Positions 1 through 9,407 of a DNA stretch of 64,000 bases are shown here, piece after piece. The notes beneath the pieces were generated by a model that did not search any database, was not told where the DNA came from, and saw only the letters and a program-made list of their open reading frames with translations. Origin of the DNA: Myrmaecium sp. VS I D KN 1. Lineage: Eukaryota; Ascomycota; Dothideomycetes; Valsariales; Valsariaceae. Position numbers and translations under genes: made by a program. Location of the stretch: assembly GCA_019775845.1 (NCBI GenBank), contig JADQAV010000028.1, positions 186,001 through 250,000 on the forward strand, given 5' to 3'. Numbering within the stretch: the first letter of the stretch is position 1; the number at the start of each line of letters is the position of its first letter.

Positions 1-1
1 G

Positions 2-1486
2 TCGGAGCAGTACGCCATCGAGCAAGACGCCGCAGACCCCCTCCGTCGCCTCCGCAGTGAATTCATCATACCGACGAGTGCAGACATCAAACGAACAAAG
101 CTACCGGAGCACGAGGATAAGACCAATGGCTATGCTTCCGAACCGTGTACGTACCTCTGCGGCAACTCTCTCGGTCTTCAGCCACGTCGGACTGCGGAGT
201 ATATCAGGAAATACCTGGATACATGGGCTACAAAGGGTGTGTACGGCCATTTCCAGGAGCTACACGGCGCGGTATCGTCACCTTGGGCCAAGATCGATGA
301 CGATGTCAAGGAGCAGATGGGAAAGATAGTAGGAGCACATCCTAGCGAAGTGGCCGTGATGCAGTCCTTGACGGCAAACCTACACTTCCTTATGGCCAGC
401 TTCTACAAGCCGACCAAGGATAGATATAAGATAATAATAGAAGGGAAAGCTTTCCCAAGCGATCATGTACGTAGCTCCTCAATATGGCCCGATGTTCCTC
501 TCATACTCATGTCCAAGTAGTACGCCGTTCAATCCCAACTCGCCCACCACGATCTCCTCCCATCCGCCCTGGTTTGTATCGAACCTCCAAATCCAGAGCA
601 GGCCTACCTTCCCACCTCGCACATCCTCTCCATCATCGACGCCCACGCCTCCACGACCGCCCTCCTGCTCCTCCCCGGCATCCAATTCTACTCCGGCCAG
701 TTCCTCGACATCCCCACCATCACCACGCACGCCCAATCCAAAGGCATCACCGTCGGTTGGGATCTCGCCCACGCCGTCGGCAACGTGCCCCTCCAGCTCC
801 ACTCATGGAACGTCGACTTCGCCGCCTGGTGCAACTACAAGTACATGAACGCCGGCCCCGGCGCCATCGGCGGCCTGTTCGTGCACGACAAGCACGGCAC
901 GGTCGACAAGGCTTCCGATGGAAGCTTATCCTACCGTCCGCGCCTCTCCGGCTGGTGGGGTCACGATCGCGCCTCCCGCTTCCGCATGGAGAACTCGTTC
1001 GTGCCGATTCCTGGGGCGGCCGGGTTTCAGCTGTCCAATCCGTCCGTCATCGACACGACTGCGGTGCTGGCGAGCTTGAGCGTGTTTGCGCAGACCAGCA
1101 TCGAGGATCTGCGGGAGAAGAGTATGAGGGTCACGGCGTATCTGGAGTGGTTGTTGACGCGGGAGGGATATGAGCGGTTTTATCGCATTATTACGCCGGA
1201 GAACCCGGAGGAGAGGGGTGCGCAGCTGAGCATCCGGCTTAAGCCGGGACTGCTAGATGGGGTGATGGAGATCTTGGAGCAGCAGAGCGTGGTGGTGGAT
1301 GAGAGGAAACCGGATGTGGTGAGAGTGGCGCCGGCGCCGTTGTATAATGGGTATCGGGATGCTTGGAGGTTTGTGCGGGTATTCAGAGAAGCTTGTCAGA
1401 TGGTGGCCGAGGGCAAAGGACCGGGAGGAAAGAGTTTGATTGAGGAAGGTGGGAAGGACGTTGGAGCTTGGGCAGAGATTAAATAG
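2..1486 (+). CDS. BNA5: Kynureninase (L-kynurenine hydrolase), 5' end cut off by the window
   Basis: PLP-dependent cytosolic enzyme of the kynurenine route from tryptophan to NAD+: it cleaves kynurenine or 3-hydroxykynurenine to (hydroxy)anthranilate plus alanine. Two exons are visible: 2-466 and 521-1486, with a 54-nt phase-0 intron (donor GTACGT at 467, acceptor TAG at 518-520). The visible protein is 476 residues. Family marks: YLCGNSLGLQPR near the N-terminus, the segment TVGWDLAHAVGNVPL, and NYKYMNAGPG, in which the Lys (codon 838-840) is the expected PLP Schiff-base lysine. The reading frame is open to the first base and no start codon is visible; fungal homologues are about 460-490 aa, so roughly 10-20 N-terminal residues should lie outside. 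The stop is TAG at 1484-1486. Nothing is odd in codon use. Confidence 0.95.
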
Positions 1487-2044
1487 TGGGTTGGAATATA
1501 TATTGCGCGCTTTTGCAGGTCCGCTTGTGATCAAGCTGTTAAAATGATGTACCTGATCAGGCTGCGGTGAGCTTGTATGATGACCCCAATTTCTTCTCCT
1601 TTTCAGAGTCTCTCCGATCACTTTCTCTACAGACTATCGGAAGCTAAGGCCCTAGCTTGAAATGTCGTACGAACGTACAATTAACTAAGAGAATTTGAGT
1701 ATCAATGAGATATGAAGCTGGCGGATGCCGCTCGTACAAGTCCCATTAGGGCCCGGTAGCATGACCACAAATACGCAACGCCATGTACATTCCGTCCCGG
1801 GTCGTAGCCTCCAGAAATGGAAATTTTGGACTTCAAAGCCAAGCTCACTCAGATCCGTTCATACTTCGACCAAGCCTGTAAGTGCACTTGTAGGGTTCTC
1901 AGTTGCTCTATTCATTCATATCTCTGTCACGTTTATGTCTCGATCCTGCTATTTGGTCAGCAACATGATGCAACGCATCAACTCCGCCATGGTGTCCGAT
2001 GAAGAGGTTCAAAAAGACCCATTCTGATCCAGTCTTTAGTTGCC
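1487..2044. other. Intergenic: BNA5 3' end and promoter of the TTL-like gene
   Basis: About 560 bases with no supported gene. Short open frames on both strands are not conserved-looking and overlap. It should carry the BNA5 3'UTR and the promoter of the gene starting at 2045; no clear TATA box is seen. Confidence 0.6.
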
Positions 2045-3367
2045 ATGTCTCCCAAGATCTATGCGCAAATAGCGTATGACGACCCATACGTGCAGCCCCT
2101 GATACTGTCTGCATTGTCCTCCCAGTTCCCCAAGGACTCATACCAGCTTATCGAGGATCCCTCCGAGCTTTCCAGTGCAGATTCTGCTTTTCTTCAGATC
2201 CTCCCCTATGAGTCCCTAGATTTCGAGAGGGCTTTAGAGTCTTCCTCGAAACATCTCATCAACGCCTACGTCATCCGTAAAGCCCTAATCCGGAAGCATT
2301 ACCTTTCCAAGACCGTTCAGGAATGGGTGACGAAGAATCCCTCTACCATTCTCGCGAAGTGTGTCAAGCCGTCCGAGCACTTTGAGCTTGACTACGCCGA
2401 ATTCTTGGATGACGCTCTCGTTGAAGCTTTCGAGCTCCGGGAGAGTCTCGACAAGAACGAGGAGAAAGAGCCGCAAGATCGCGAATGGTGGATTCTGAAA
2501 CCTGGAATGAGCGATCGTGGGCAAGGCATCAAGCTCTTCTCCACTTTTTCAGATCTCGAGTCTATCTTCGAAGACTGGGAAGCAGAGCGACCGGACAGCG
2601 ACGACGAAGATGAAGATGGCGGTGACGCGCGCAGCGATGCTAGCGCCGGCATTCCCAACCAAGAGAAGGATGACAAAGACTACATCATAACCTCTCAACT
2701 TCGTCACTTTATCGCACAACCCTACATTCATCCGCCTCTCCTTCTTTCTCCAACATCTTCTTCCGACTCCCCCGCCGAACCGAAATTCAAGTTCCACCTG
2801 CGCACGTACGTTCTTGCCCGCGGCGCGCTATCCGTTTACCTCTACAGACCCATCCTCGCCCTCTTTGCCGCCTCTCCCTACACGCCGCCGTGGTCCGACG
2901 CGGACGATCTCCGCGCGCATCTGACAAACACCTGCATTCAAGAGAGCTCCACCCGTGAAGGCAGCGTTTGTGCCTTCTGGAATCTCCCCGACACGCTCCC
3001 CGGTCACCCCGCGGCAGAGAATTGGAAAGAGCAAACGTTCCAGAAGCTCTGCAAGATCACGGCCGACCTGTTTGAAGCCGCCGCCCGCGGACAGAGCATA
3101 CACTTTCAGCCCCTGCCCAACGCGTTTGAGGTGTTTGGCTTGGATTTCATGCTGGATGAGAGCTTGAAGCCGTATCTGCTGGAGGTCAATGCGTTTCCGG
3201 ATTTTAAGCAGACGGGCGAGGAGCTCAGTGGGATTGTAGGTGGGTTGTGGAAGGATGTTATTAAAGAGGTGGTTGGTGGCTTCTTCGAAGGAGTGCATCC
3301 GCTGCCAGGTAACGAGGATAACGGTGACCTGGTTAAGGTGCTGGATGTTGATCTAGGCCGGAGGTAG
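2045..3367 (+). CDS. TTL-domain (tubulin-tyrosine-ligase fold, ATP-grasp) protein, Pby1-like without SurE
   Basis: Single-exon gene of 440 aa in the tubulin tyrosine ligase-like family. Marks of the ATP-grasp core: WWILKPGMSDRGQGIKLF at about residues 155-172 (Lys of KPG for ATP, basic DRGQG loop), FHLRTYVLA at about 250, HLTNTCIQ at about 300, and GLDFMLDE..PYLLEVNAFPDF at about 370-390, whose Asp and Glu are the expected Mg-ATP ligands. An acidic, disordered insertion (DSDDEDEDGG) sits near residue 185. The closest functional reference is yeast Pby1, a P-body protein that joins an N-terminal SurE domain to a TTL domain; here only the TTL part is present and the start MSPKIYAQIAYDDPY already begins the TTL fold. 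The in vivo substrate is unknown: tubulin or another peptide C-terminus are both possible. TAG stop at 3365-3367. Confidence 0.85.
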   Translation: MSPKIYAQIAYDDPYVQPLILSALSSQFPKDSYQLIEDPSELSSADSAFLQILPYESLDFERALESSSKHLINAYVIRKALIRKHYLSKTVQEWVTKNPSTILAKCVKPSEHFELDYAEFLDDALVEAFELRESLDKNEEKEPQDREWWILKPGMSDRGQGIKLFSTFSDLESIFEDWEAERPDSDDEDEDGGDARSDASAGIPNQEKDDKDYIITSQLRHFIAQPYIHPPLLLSPTSSSDSPAEPKFKFHLRTYVLARGALSVYLYRPILALFAASPYTPPWSDADDLRAHLTNTCIQESSTREGSVCAFWNLPDTLPGHPAAENWKEQTFQKLCKITADLFEAAARGQSIHFQPLPNAFEVFGLDFMLDESLKPYLLEVNAFPDFKQTGEELSGIVGGLWKDVIKEVVGGFFEGVHPLPGNEDNGDLVKVLDVDLGRR

Positions 3368-4731
3368 AACCCTGCTGAAACCTGGTGTGAGCGTAATTCA
3401 CGACCATATTTATTGGCGCGGTCATGGTAAAGGTAAACCATTTTTATGTTCTTCTCACGTCTTCTTTATTCAAAGTCTTAGTTTTCTTCGTGTCCGCTTT
3501 TCAATCGTGCTGGGTTTGAGTTCCTTTCTCTGTCGCGGTTCTATAGTCATTCGCGCGAATTCGCTGCGCATTTCGCGAAGTGCACTGTAAAGCGCCTGTT
3601 TGTGTATTCTGTTCATTTGCAAATTCATTTTGATCAGTCGGACTGCTTGGCTACGTCATACAAACATGCTGGTTGCAGGGTTGCCGTTTGTTGTGGCGGA
3701 AACGCAGCGTGCCCCTCGCGAACAACGTGACTGCGGCAGCGAACTTCCCGCAGATGGATGGGAGGGCTGTGCGGAATCCGGTTGTTGAGCCCGTCCCGCG
3801 GTGCCCAGGTCCCTTTGTGTCTATAAGCTGCAAAAGAAGAGCACCAATCACCGAACAAACCATCTCTGGACCGGATCTGCTGCTGCTGGGGCAGTGGATT
3901 ACCTAGTGCTGAGGAGTTGACGCAACTCCGGTGAGGTTACCAAGGCCTGGTAGGACTTAAGGGGAGTTTCGGAGGCGCCGAGGTTCGACTCCCAGTCGGC
4001 GCTGAGAGATGTAGGCTTCGGCCGAACTCTTTTTGCTTTCGTCGTCTTCTCTTTTTGCTCCCTTCATGTCCTCGCTCGGGGACGTGAGCATTCACGAGCA
4101 AGAGAGTCTCTTTTTGCAAAACTATTCGCTATCATCATTGCCCTGACGAGCCAAGTCGAGCTGACTTTGTTGTTGTTGGTTACGGATGCTTTTTTGGATA
4201 CCAGCTCTTGCTCTCTTGTTGGCCCTCTGTGGGTGAGCCAGGGCGTTTCCCGGTGCACACTCAAGCAGGCCTTAGAGCTGCACCTCCAGTTCCATGCAGG
4301 AGCGGCTCGCATGTGAAATGGTCTCCGAGTCTTTGACTGTTACCGTGACCTGCAAAGGTTAACTCGCGTAGGGTCCTAGCCTGTGTCCGTTTTCTGGTGT
4401 TGTCACTGTCCGTTCGCTCTCGAACCCAGCACGTCATTCACTATGCTTTCACTTTTCCACGCTGTCTACGAGTTGTTCCAACGGTCACTCTTCACATCAA
4501 GTACTTAAATTTCTTCAAATCTTGGCCTTCGTCCCTTTCGGTCTATGGTGCGCACCCGCGTTCGTATCTTCGTTCGAAAAGTCAAGCTAGTACGGCCTTC
4601 GATTCTTAGCAGTCATTACGGCGAAAGACACGCGTGTTTTCTTCTCCCGGGTCGCCTTCGTGCAGATAGCAAACCACACCGACTACGCGCGTCTGTTGTC
4701 GTTCACGACGACCACACCTTCAGCGGTAAAT
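3368..4731. other. Intergenic with candidate Pol III RNA and long leader region
   Basis: About 1.36 kb without a supported protein gene. It contains the structured element at 3905-4034 (separate entry). The 9-mer TCTTTTTGC occurs three times (about 4028, 4052 and 4111), each a possible Pol III stop. The part from about 4380 on is probably the promoter and 5' leader of the gene starting at 4732. Confidence 0.5.
3905..4034 (+). ncRNA. Candidate Pol III-transcribed structured RNA (B box, four hairpins, T5 terminator)
   Basis: Seen in sequence: a perfect tRNA-type B box GGTTCGACTCC at 3982-3992; an A-box-like stretch TACCAAGGCCTGG at 3938-3950 with two mismatches to consensus; four local perfect hairpins, namely GGAGTTG/CAACTCC (3913-3929), TACCA/TGGTA (3938-3952), GCGCCGA/TCGGCGC (3975-4002, with the B box in its loop) and GGC-UUCG-GCC (4014-4023, a cUUCGg tetraloop); then TTTTT at 4030-4034. 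The ends AGTGCTGA (3905-3912) and TCGGCGCT (3996-4003) can also pair with two G-U pairs. It does not fold as a normal tRNA: the T-stem is mismatched and there is no D-arm. It may be a tRNA-derived relic or another Pol III RNA; I could not match it to SRP, RNase P/MRP, U6 or 5S RNA. Confidence 0.3.
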
Positions 4732-6351
4732 ATGTCCGACTTGAATAATGCCGTCGACTTCGACAACGTGCGGCAAGATGCCAGAGCGTTCTGGCAGTGG
4801 GACAAGCACACTACGCCATATGGCACAGGTGATTGGACTTACAACCATGAAGAGCTCCTCCACGACATGACGGAGTGTGGAAACACTAACAACATGACTA
4901 CGGTGGTTGTCATCCTTTTCGCATGTGGTCACCACGCGTTCCGACGTCAAGCAGAGATTCCTTACGCCAGTCTCCACCAAATCACCGGTGAGGCAGAGCT
5001 TGCAGTCGAGGGCCTCGCTCCCGATCACATCCTTAGACACCCCTCCATCAAAGAAGCCATTCTGACCGCCAGCCTCTGCGAGTCCTGCGCGCAGAAGCCT
5101 CTCTTCACCTCGAGCACTAAGCCGTACGAGACCACCCTCGAAGCCATCAGCAACATCGTCGACGACAACCTCGAAGAGCTCATGCAGAAATATTTCAATA
5201 TTAGTTCCTACGAGACTCAGACATCCTCCCCGTCGCTCTCCCCGGCCGCCATCCTCAGGGAGTCCCGCGTCTATACTCTTTTCGAGCGGGACCTGGAGAT
5301 CAACATCGCCAGCGCGCGGCGTACCAGCAAAGCCCTTCTCGACTGGCTCCCTCACTTCCAGCGACCGAAGGACAACAGCGCGCGCGAAGGCTCAAGCGAG
5401 CACAGCGGCGGTAGTGGCAATGGCTCCGGTAGCGGAAGCAGCAATATAAACAGCGGCGACAAGGGCAGTGAAGCCGCCGCCTTTCGTCCCGCCGCCCTCA
5501 GCCTGGCCCACGCGATCGGAAGCTGCGTGATCGCGCTCGCCGCCACCAGCCGCGCCATCGACTACTTCGAGCATGGTCCCACCGCGACCAGCGTGGTGGA
5601 CTACCTCGCCGAACTCGCCCGCTACAGCTCCATGGATCCCTTCCGTCCCGAGGCGCCGCTGGCTCCCGTCGCCCATCAAGACCGAAACTCCAAGAACGCC
5701 AGTCCGCGCAAACCCAACACTAGCAGCAACACCAGAGACCACGGCGGCACCACCACCTCCTCCATCTCCACCACCATCCTCTCCCCCCTCCCCTCGAACC
5801 GTCACCACAGGCACGCCTCCGCCGTCGCCGCCGCCGTCGCCGCCACCGCTACCGCCACCCCGCCCGCCGACCTCGCCGAGCCCGCCGACCCCTCCTCCTA
5901 CAACCCTTACACCCACCTCCCCCCCTCCGCCACCGAATCCCCCTTCATCTTCTCCCGCTACGAATGCTTTTTCGAAGGCCCTTCGCTGCGAGCCGTGCCT
6001 GTCGGCACAGCTACCAGCCTCCTCGAGGGCCTACCTGGAAAAGGTATGCTGGAGAAGCTCTTCCCGCCGCAGGAGCAGCAGCAGCAGCAGCTGTCCCCGC
6101 TCATCCCGCCCCCTGAGGGCGGCGCGCTGGATCGCGGGATGGGGATTGGGATGCGGGGTATACTGGGTGCTGGTCGGGAGGAAGGCTTCGCTAAACGGGG
6201 TGCGGAGAGGGAGGTGGGAGCGGAGGCTGGGGATGCGAGGGTGGATGAGATGGATAGGGAGGTGGAGATGCCGGTGCCGAAGGCGGCGTGGGAGTGTGGA
6301 TTCTGTGGCCCGGATTGCTTGTGTCGGTTTATGGGGGTTCCGGATCAGTGA
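4732..6351 (+). CDS. Cys-rich protein of unknown function with CGH, CxxC and CxxCx3CxC clusters
   Basis: Single-exon gene, 539 aa from ATG 4732 (ATATGTCC context; an in-frame ATG at 4660 would add 24 residues and is less likely). I do not recognise a named family. Cysteines are grouped: FACGHHAF at about residues 62-69, LCESCAQKP at about 113-121, and a C-terminal ECGFCGPDCLCRF at about 521-533. This reads like a split metal-binding module with low-complexity sequence in the middle (Gly/Ser and Ser/Asn runs about 220-245, Ala-rich and Pro/Thr-rich stretches about 330-400, a short Gln run near 450). No membrane segment or signal peptide is seen. The gene at 18495 shows the same order of cysteine clusters, suggesting a shared fungal family. 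The 3' end is followed by long CT-rich and TTTC repeats. Confidence 0.75.
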   Translation: MSDLNNAVDFDNVRQDARAFWQWDKHTTPYGTGDWTYNHEELLHDMTECGNTNNMTTVVVILFACGHHAFRRQAEIPYASLHQITGEAELAVEGLAPDHILRHPSIKEAILTASLCESCAQKPLFTSSTKPYETTLEAISNIVDDNLEELMQKYFNISSYETQTSSPSLSPAAILRESRVYTLFERDLEINIASARRTSKALLDWLPHFQRPKDNSAREGSSEHSGGSGNGSGSGSSNINSGDKGSEAAAFRPAALSLAHAIGSCVIALAATSRAIDYFEHGPTATSVVDYLAELARYSSMDPFRPEAPLAPVAHQDRNSKNASPRKPNTSSNTRDHGGTTTSSISTTILSPLPSNRHHRHASAVAAAVAATATATPPADLAEPADPSSYNPYTHLPPSATESPFIFSRYECFFEGPSLRAVPVGTATSLLEGLPGKGMLEKLFPPQEQQQQQLSPLIPPPEGGALDRGMGIGMRGILGAGREEGFAKRGAEREVGAEAGDARVDEMDREVEMPVPKAAWECGFCGPDCLCRFMGVPDQ

Positions 6352-6495
6352 GTGCGGGGAGTGACTGCGGCTTCTTTTTTCTTTTTCTTTTTGTTCCTTG
6401 TTTTGTGTTTGGCTGGTTCTTCTTTCTCTTCTTCTTTTCCTTCTTCTTCTTCTTGTTCTTCCTGCGCCCGCCTTGTAGAGGCCGCGGCTTTTTGG

Positions 6496-6550
<55 letters not shown>

Positions 6551-7528
6551 TGGTTTCATTCTGCCTTGCCCTGTTGCAGGGCTTTCCTCGGTTTCTTTCA
6601 AAAAGCGGGAAACCGGGTCGGGTACGTAGATACCAACGTAGTCATACAAAAAGCCATGGATGCAGAACAAAGCAAAAAAAATCAAAAAAAAAATCAAAAA
6701 ATTCAGACCGCATCGCATCTCCTCACCCTTTCACTCCACCCCCTTGTTACCTCATTACCGTCCTCCACGCCATGAACCGGGCGGCGAAAAACAACCAAAA
6801 GATCAAGAAAAGGGAACGAAGGAGGATGTAATACATAGTAGTAACGAAAAGAAGGAGAAAGATGTAAAAACAATCAAAACGAAACAATACCAAATACAAT
6901 TCTCATCTTCACCGTCTGTGTTCCCCTCGACCTCCCCTTTCCCCAAACCTGATGATATTCATCATATCATAACATACCGATACAACGACGATACGGTCAT
7001 GGAAAAGGAAAAACATCGAAGGTTGCCCCGGCAAATTGGAAAGAAGGAAAAAGGGGAAGGGGGAGGTGGGAATGGGGGAGTTGGAATAGAGCAAGTCAAA
7101 CCATGGAGAGACAATTCTTGAGTACCCTAACATCTCCCTGGCTACAGGGAAAAGACATAACATAAGAGGACACTTCACGGATAGGAAAGGAGTTAGGAAG
7201 CAGAACAAGCAGCGTGTAAGCGCAGGAGGAAAACAAGCCATGAACGGATCAAGATATATAGTTCATTCCTCGCCGGATAAACCGATCCACCTAGTCGATC
7301 CGCCGAAGCACCCACCCACGGAAAGCGGAAGCGGGAGAAAGAGCCGGGAAAAAAACCAACGGGTTTGCTTCTGCTCTCCCAGTCAACAAGCTACCGCCAT
7401 AGAACCCTAAAAAGCCCTCCACAACCAGCCTACCCCACCATCTACCGCACAGCGGCGCCAAGCACTGAAAGCGCGACAACGCGCTTAAACTGGCGAAGCC
7501 AGTCGACAGACGCGGAGAGCGAGGACAG
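6352..7528. other. Convergent intergenic region rich in pyrimidine runs and simple repeats
   Basis: About 1.18 kb between the end of the Cys-rich gene and the 3' end of the minus-strand PARP-type gene. It is CT-rich at 6366-6560 and A-rich at 6670-6900. Apparent Phe/Ser/Lys-rich reading frames come from these repeats. It should hold both 3'UTRs. Nothing else seen. Confidence 0.6.
6495..6551. repeat. (TTTC)n microsatellite
   Basis: Near-perfect tetranucleotide array of about 14 copies in the presumed 3'UTR of the upstream gene. Confidence 0.95.
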
Positions 7529-8771
7529 TCATTCGGAGTCCTGCTGCGGACGGAAATACATCAGTCCATCGCCCTTACAAGGAAAGAAAAAGAAAAAGAT
7601 ATATCAACTCACCTCCTGCGCCTCTGGACTCTCGCTCTTCGCCGCAGCTTTACCCGCCCTGCCCTTCCCATTCGTCTTCTTCGGCGCGTCGGACGCAGCA
7701 GCGGCGTCCTTCTTAGGGCGACCTCTGCCCTTTTTCGGCGCTGCGGCGGTGGTGGCAGCAGCAACAGCAGCTTTCTTCGGTGCGGGTTCGGCGTCCGCCG
7801 TCTTCTTGGGTCTTCCGCGGCCCTTCTTGGGAGCGTCGTCTGCGGCGGGGGTCGGGGCGGTGGCTTTCTTTGCAGCAGGGGGCTGCGCGTCGGAGTCAGT
7901 GTCGACGACCTTGCGGGGTCGGCCGCGGCCGCGCTTGGGCTTGTTGTCCTCGGGAGGAGGAGGCGCGTCGGGGTCGACGGGTTTCTTGGGCCGGCCGCGA
8001 CCGCGCTTGACGGGTTGGGTTTCTTCGGTCGAGGCGGCGGGTTCGGTTTTGGGTTTGCTTGTGGCTTTGGTGGCTTTGGTTTTCTTCTTTGGGGCGGGAG
8101 AGGTTTCGTCTGCGTCGGTGGGCGCGGCGCGCTTTTTGGACGCGGCGGGTTTGGTGGGTTCGGGGGAGGAGGATGAGTCCTCTTCGTTGTCTTCTTGCTT
8201 TTCTTTGCTGGCTTTCTTGGGGAGGCGGAAGTATTTGGCGCCTGGTCGGTTGCATTCGATGTCCTGGGGAGAGTTAGCAATTGGCTTGGGGAAGGGATCT
8301 GGATGTATTGTGGACGTACGCCTTTCCAGTCTGCGTCGTCAACATGGCCTTGGTCCAAGGCGCGCAGGACCTTCTCCTGCATCTCGACGGGGAGCTCGTC
8401 GTAGCCGTCCAGAAGGTCGGGGTTGCCGTCGCTGAACTCTTTCCAGTTCTCAATGATCTTGGGCGTTACGCAACCCCTGCGGTTGGTTAGTCAACTGACA
8501 GCGGGTGAGGAGCATGCAACTTACCAATGCCTCCACTTGTACGATCCATGCTCTTGAATCTCCACCCAGGTGCCGAAGCGGATCTCCCCCTTCAAAATCT
8601 TGACGCCATTCTTCTTGCACTCGGTGTTGGTGCAGGTGGCCCTGTTGTTCTTGGACTCCTCTGGAACATCGTCAGCTTCGAGCAGCCAGGCAGGAAAGAT
8701 GATGGGGGAGAGTTGGCAATCGCAATCAAAACAATAACGCAATACTGACCAACTCTGTAGGAAGTAGGCAT
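7529..8771 (-). CDS. PARP-type zinc finger protein with four AT-hooks
   Basis: Minus-strand gene, five exons by my reading: 8771-8750, 8660-8525, 8476-8320, 8263-7613 and 7543-7529 (326 aa). All junctions keep frame, with donors GTCAGT, GTAAGT, GTACGT and GTGAGT and acceptors CAG. The start MPTSYRVEESKNN is fixed by the 22-nt first exon. Residues about 8-64 form a PARP-type DNA-nick-binding zinc finger: C17 and C22 (CTNTEC), the GEIRFGTWV strand, then H52 and C55 (WRHWGC). Residues about 90-105 (LDGYDELPVEMQEKVLRAL) match the helix that usually follows. The C-terminal half is Lys/Ala/Pro-rich and carries four AT-hooks (GRGRPKK, GRGRPRK, GRGRPKK, GRGRPKK) for minor-groove binding. No catalytic PARP or ligase domain is present. 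Probably a nuclear DNA-damage or chromatin protein. If the last intron is retained the protein ends three residues after the exon-4 donor instead. Confidence 0.9.
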
Positions 8772-9407
8772 GTTTGCGATCGCTGCTACGGCAGACCGTT
8801 GGCGAAGTTGCAGCGAGGGTTGACTGGATGCAACGCGCCGGACGCAGCGCGACGTCAAATCAACGGGGTGCGTTTGTCGCGTGCAGATTCAGAGTCGCGA
8901 AAAACGAATCGATTGTTCAGGCGAAAGATGGAACGCGTGAGAGAAGAAGCTCAAGTTCCTGGAGAGGAAGAGAAAATTCAGATCGAGAGTATGTTTGGAG
9001 GTGGGAAGGGAAACGGCGCAGGTGGTGACGGAAATGTCAAGGCTGGCGGGAGGAAGAGGGATGGACGCGTCGGGCTAAAAAAGCATCAGAGACAGCGACG
9101 GGAACGAATGGGATCGGACGTCATTCAGGTTTCAGGCATACATTCTTGGAGCCTTAGACCTAAGACCTCCATTTCTTTAGCCTGGTCATTCAGGCCAAAA
9201 GATTGTCAGCCCGACATATCAGGCATCCAGTCCAAGCCGTCATGGATCCGTCTGCCCTTCCGCCCGCCGACCCGCCAACGCCACTTTTTTCCCGGTCTTA
9301 CCCATCGAGATCCCCATACCTACCTGGTATCTCCGCATCACCACCGCCGCCTACTCGAGCAGTCATCCCCAGGAGGAAGTACATGTCTCTCCCTCACCAC
9401 ACCGTCA
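8772..9407. promoter_or_regulatory. Divergent promoter between PARP-type gene and PPR-like gene
   Basis: About 635 bases separate the two start codons. The plus-strand frame is open here back to about 8799, but it has no organelle-signal character and lacks a plausible start, so I treat it as leader rather than coding. Confidence 0.5.

Noticed and set aside
3905-4002. A tRNA gene around the B box at 3982
   Set aside because: Outer stem can pair, but the T-stem is mismatched, no D-arm forms and no anticodon loop can be placed. Kept only as a candidate Pol III RNA.
6288-6831. Phe/Ser/Leu-rich open frames
   Set aside because: Created by the TTTC microsatellite and other CT-rich runs.
8799-9407. 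N-terminal extension of the PPR-like protein
   Set aside because: The frame is open, but the sequence lacks targeting character and the ATG at 9408 begins a textbook mitochondrial presequence.
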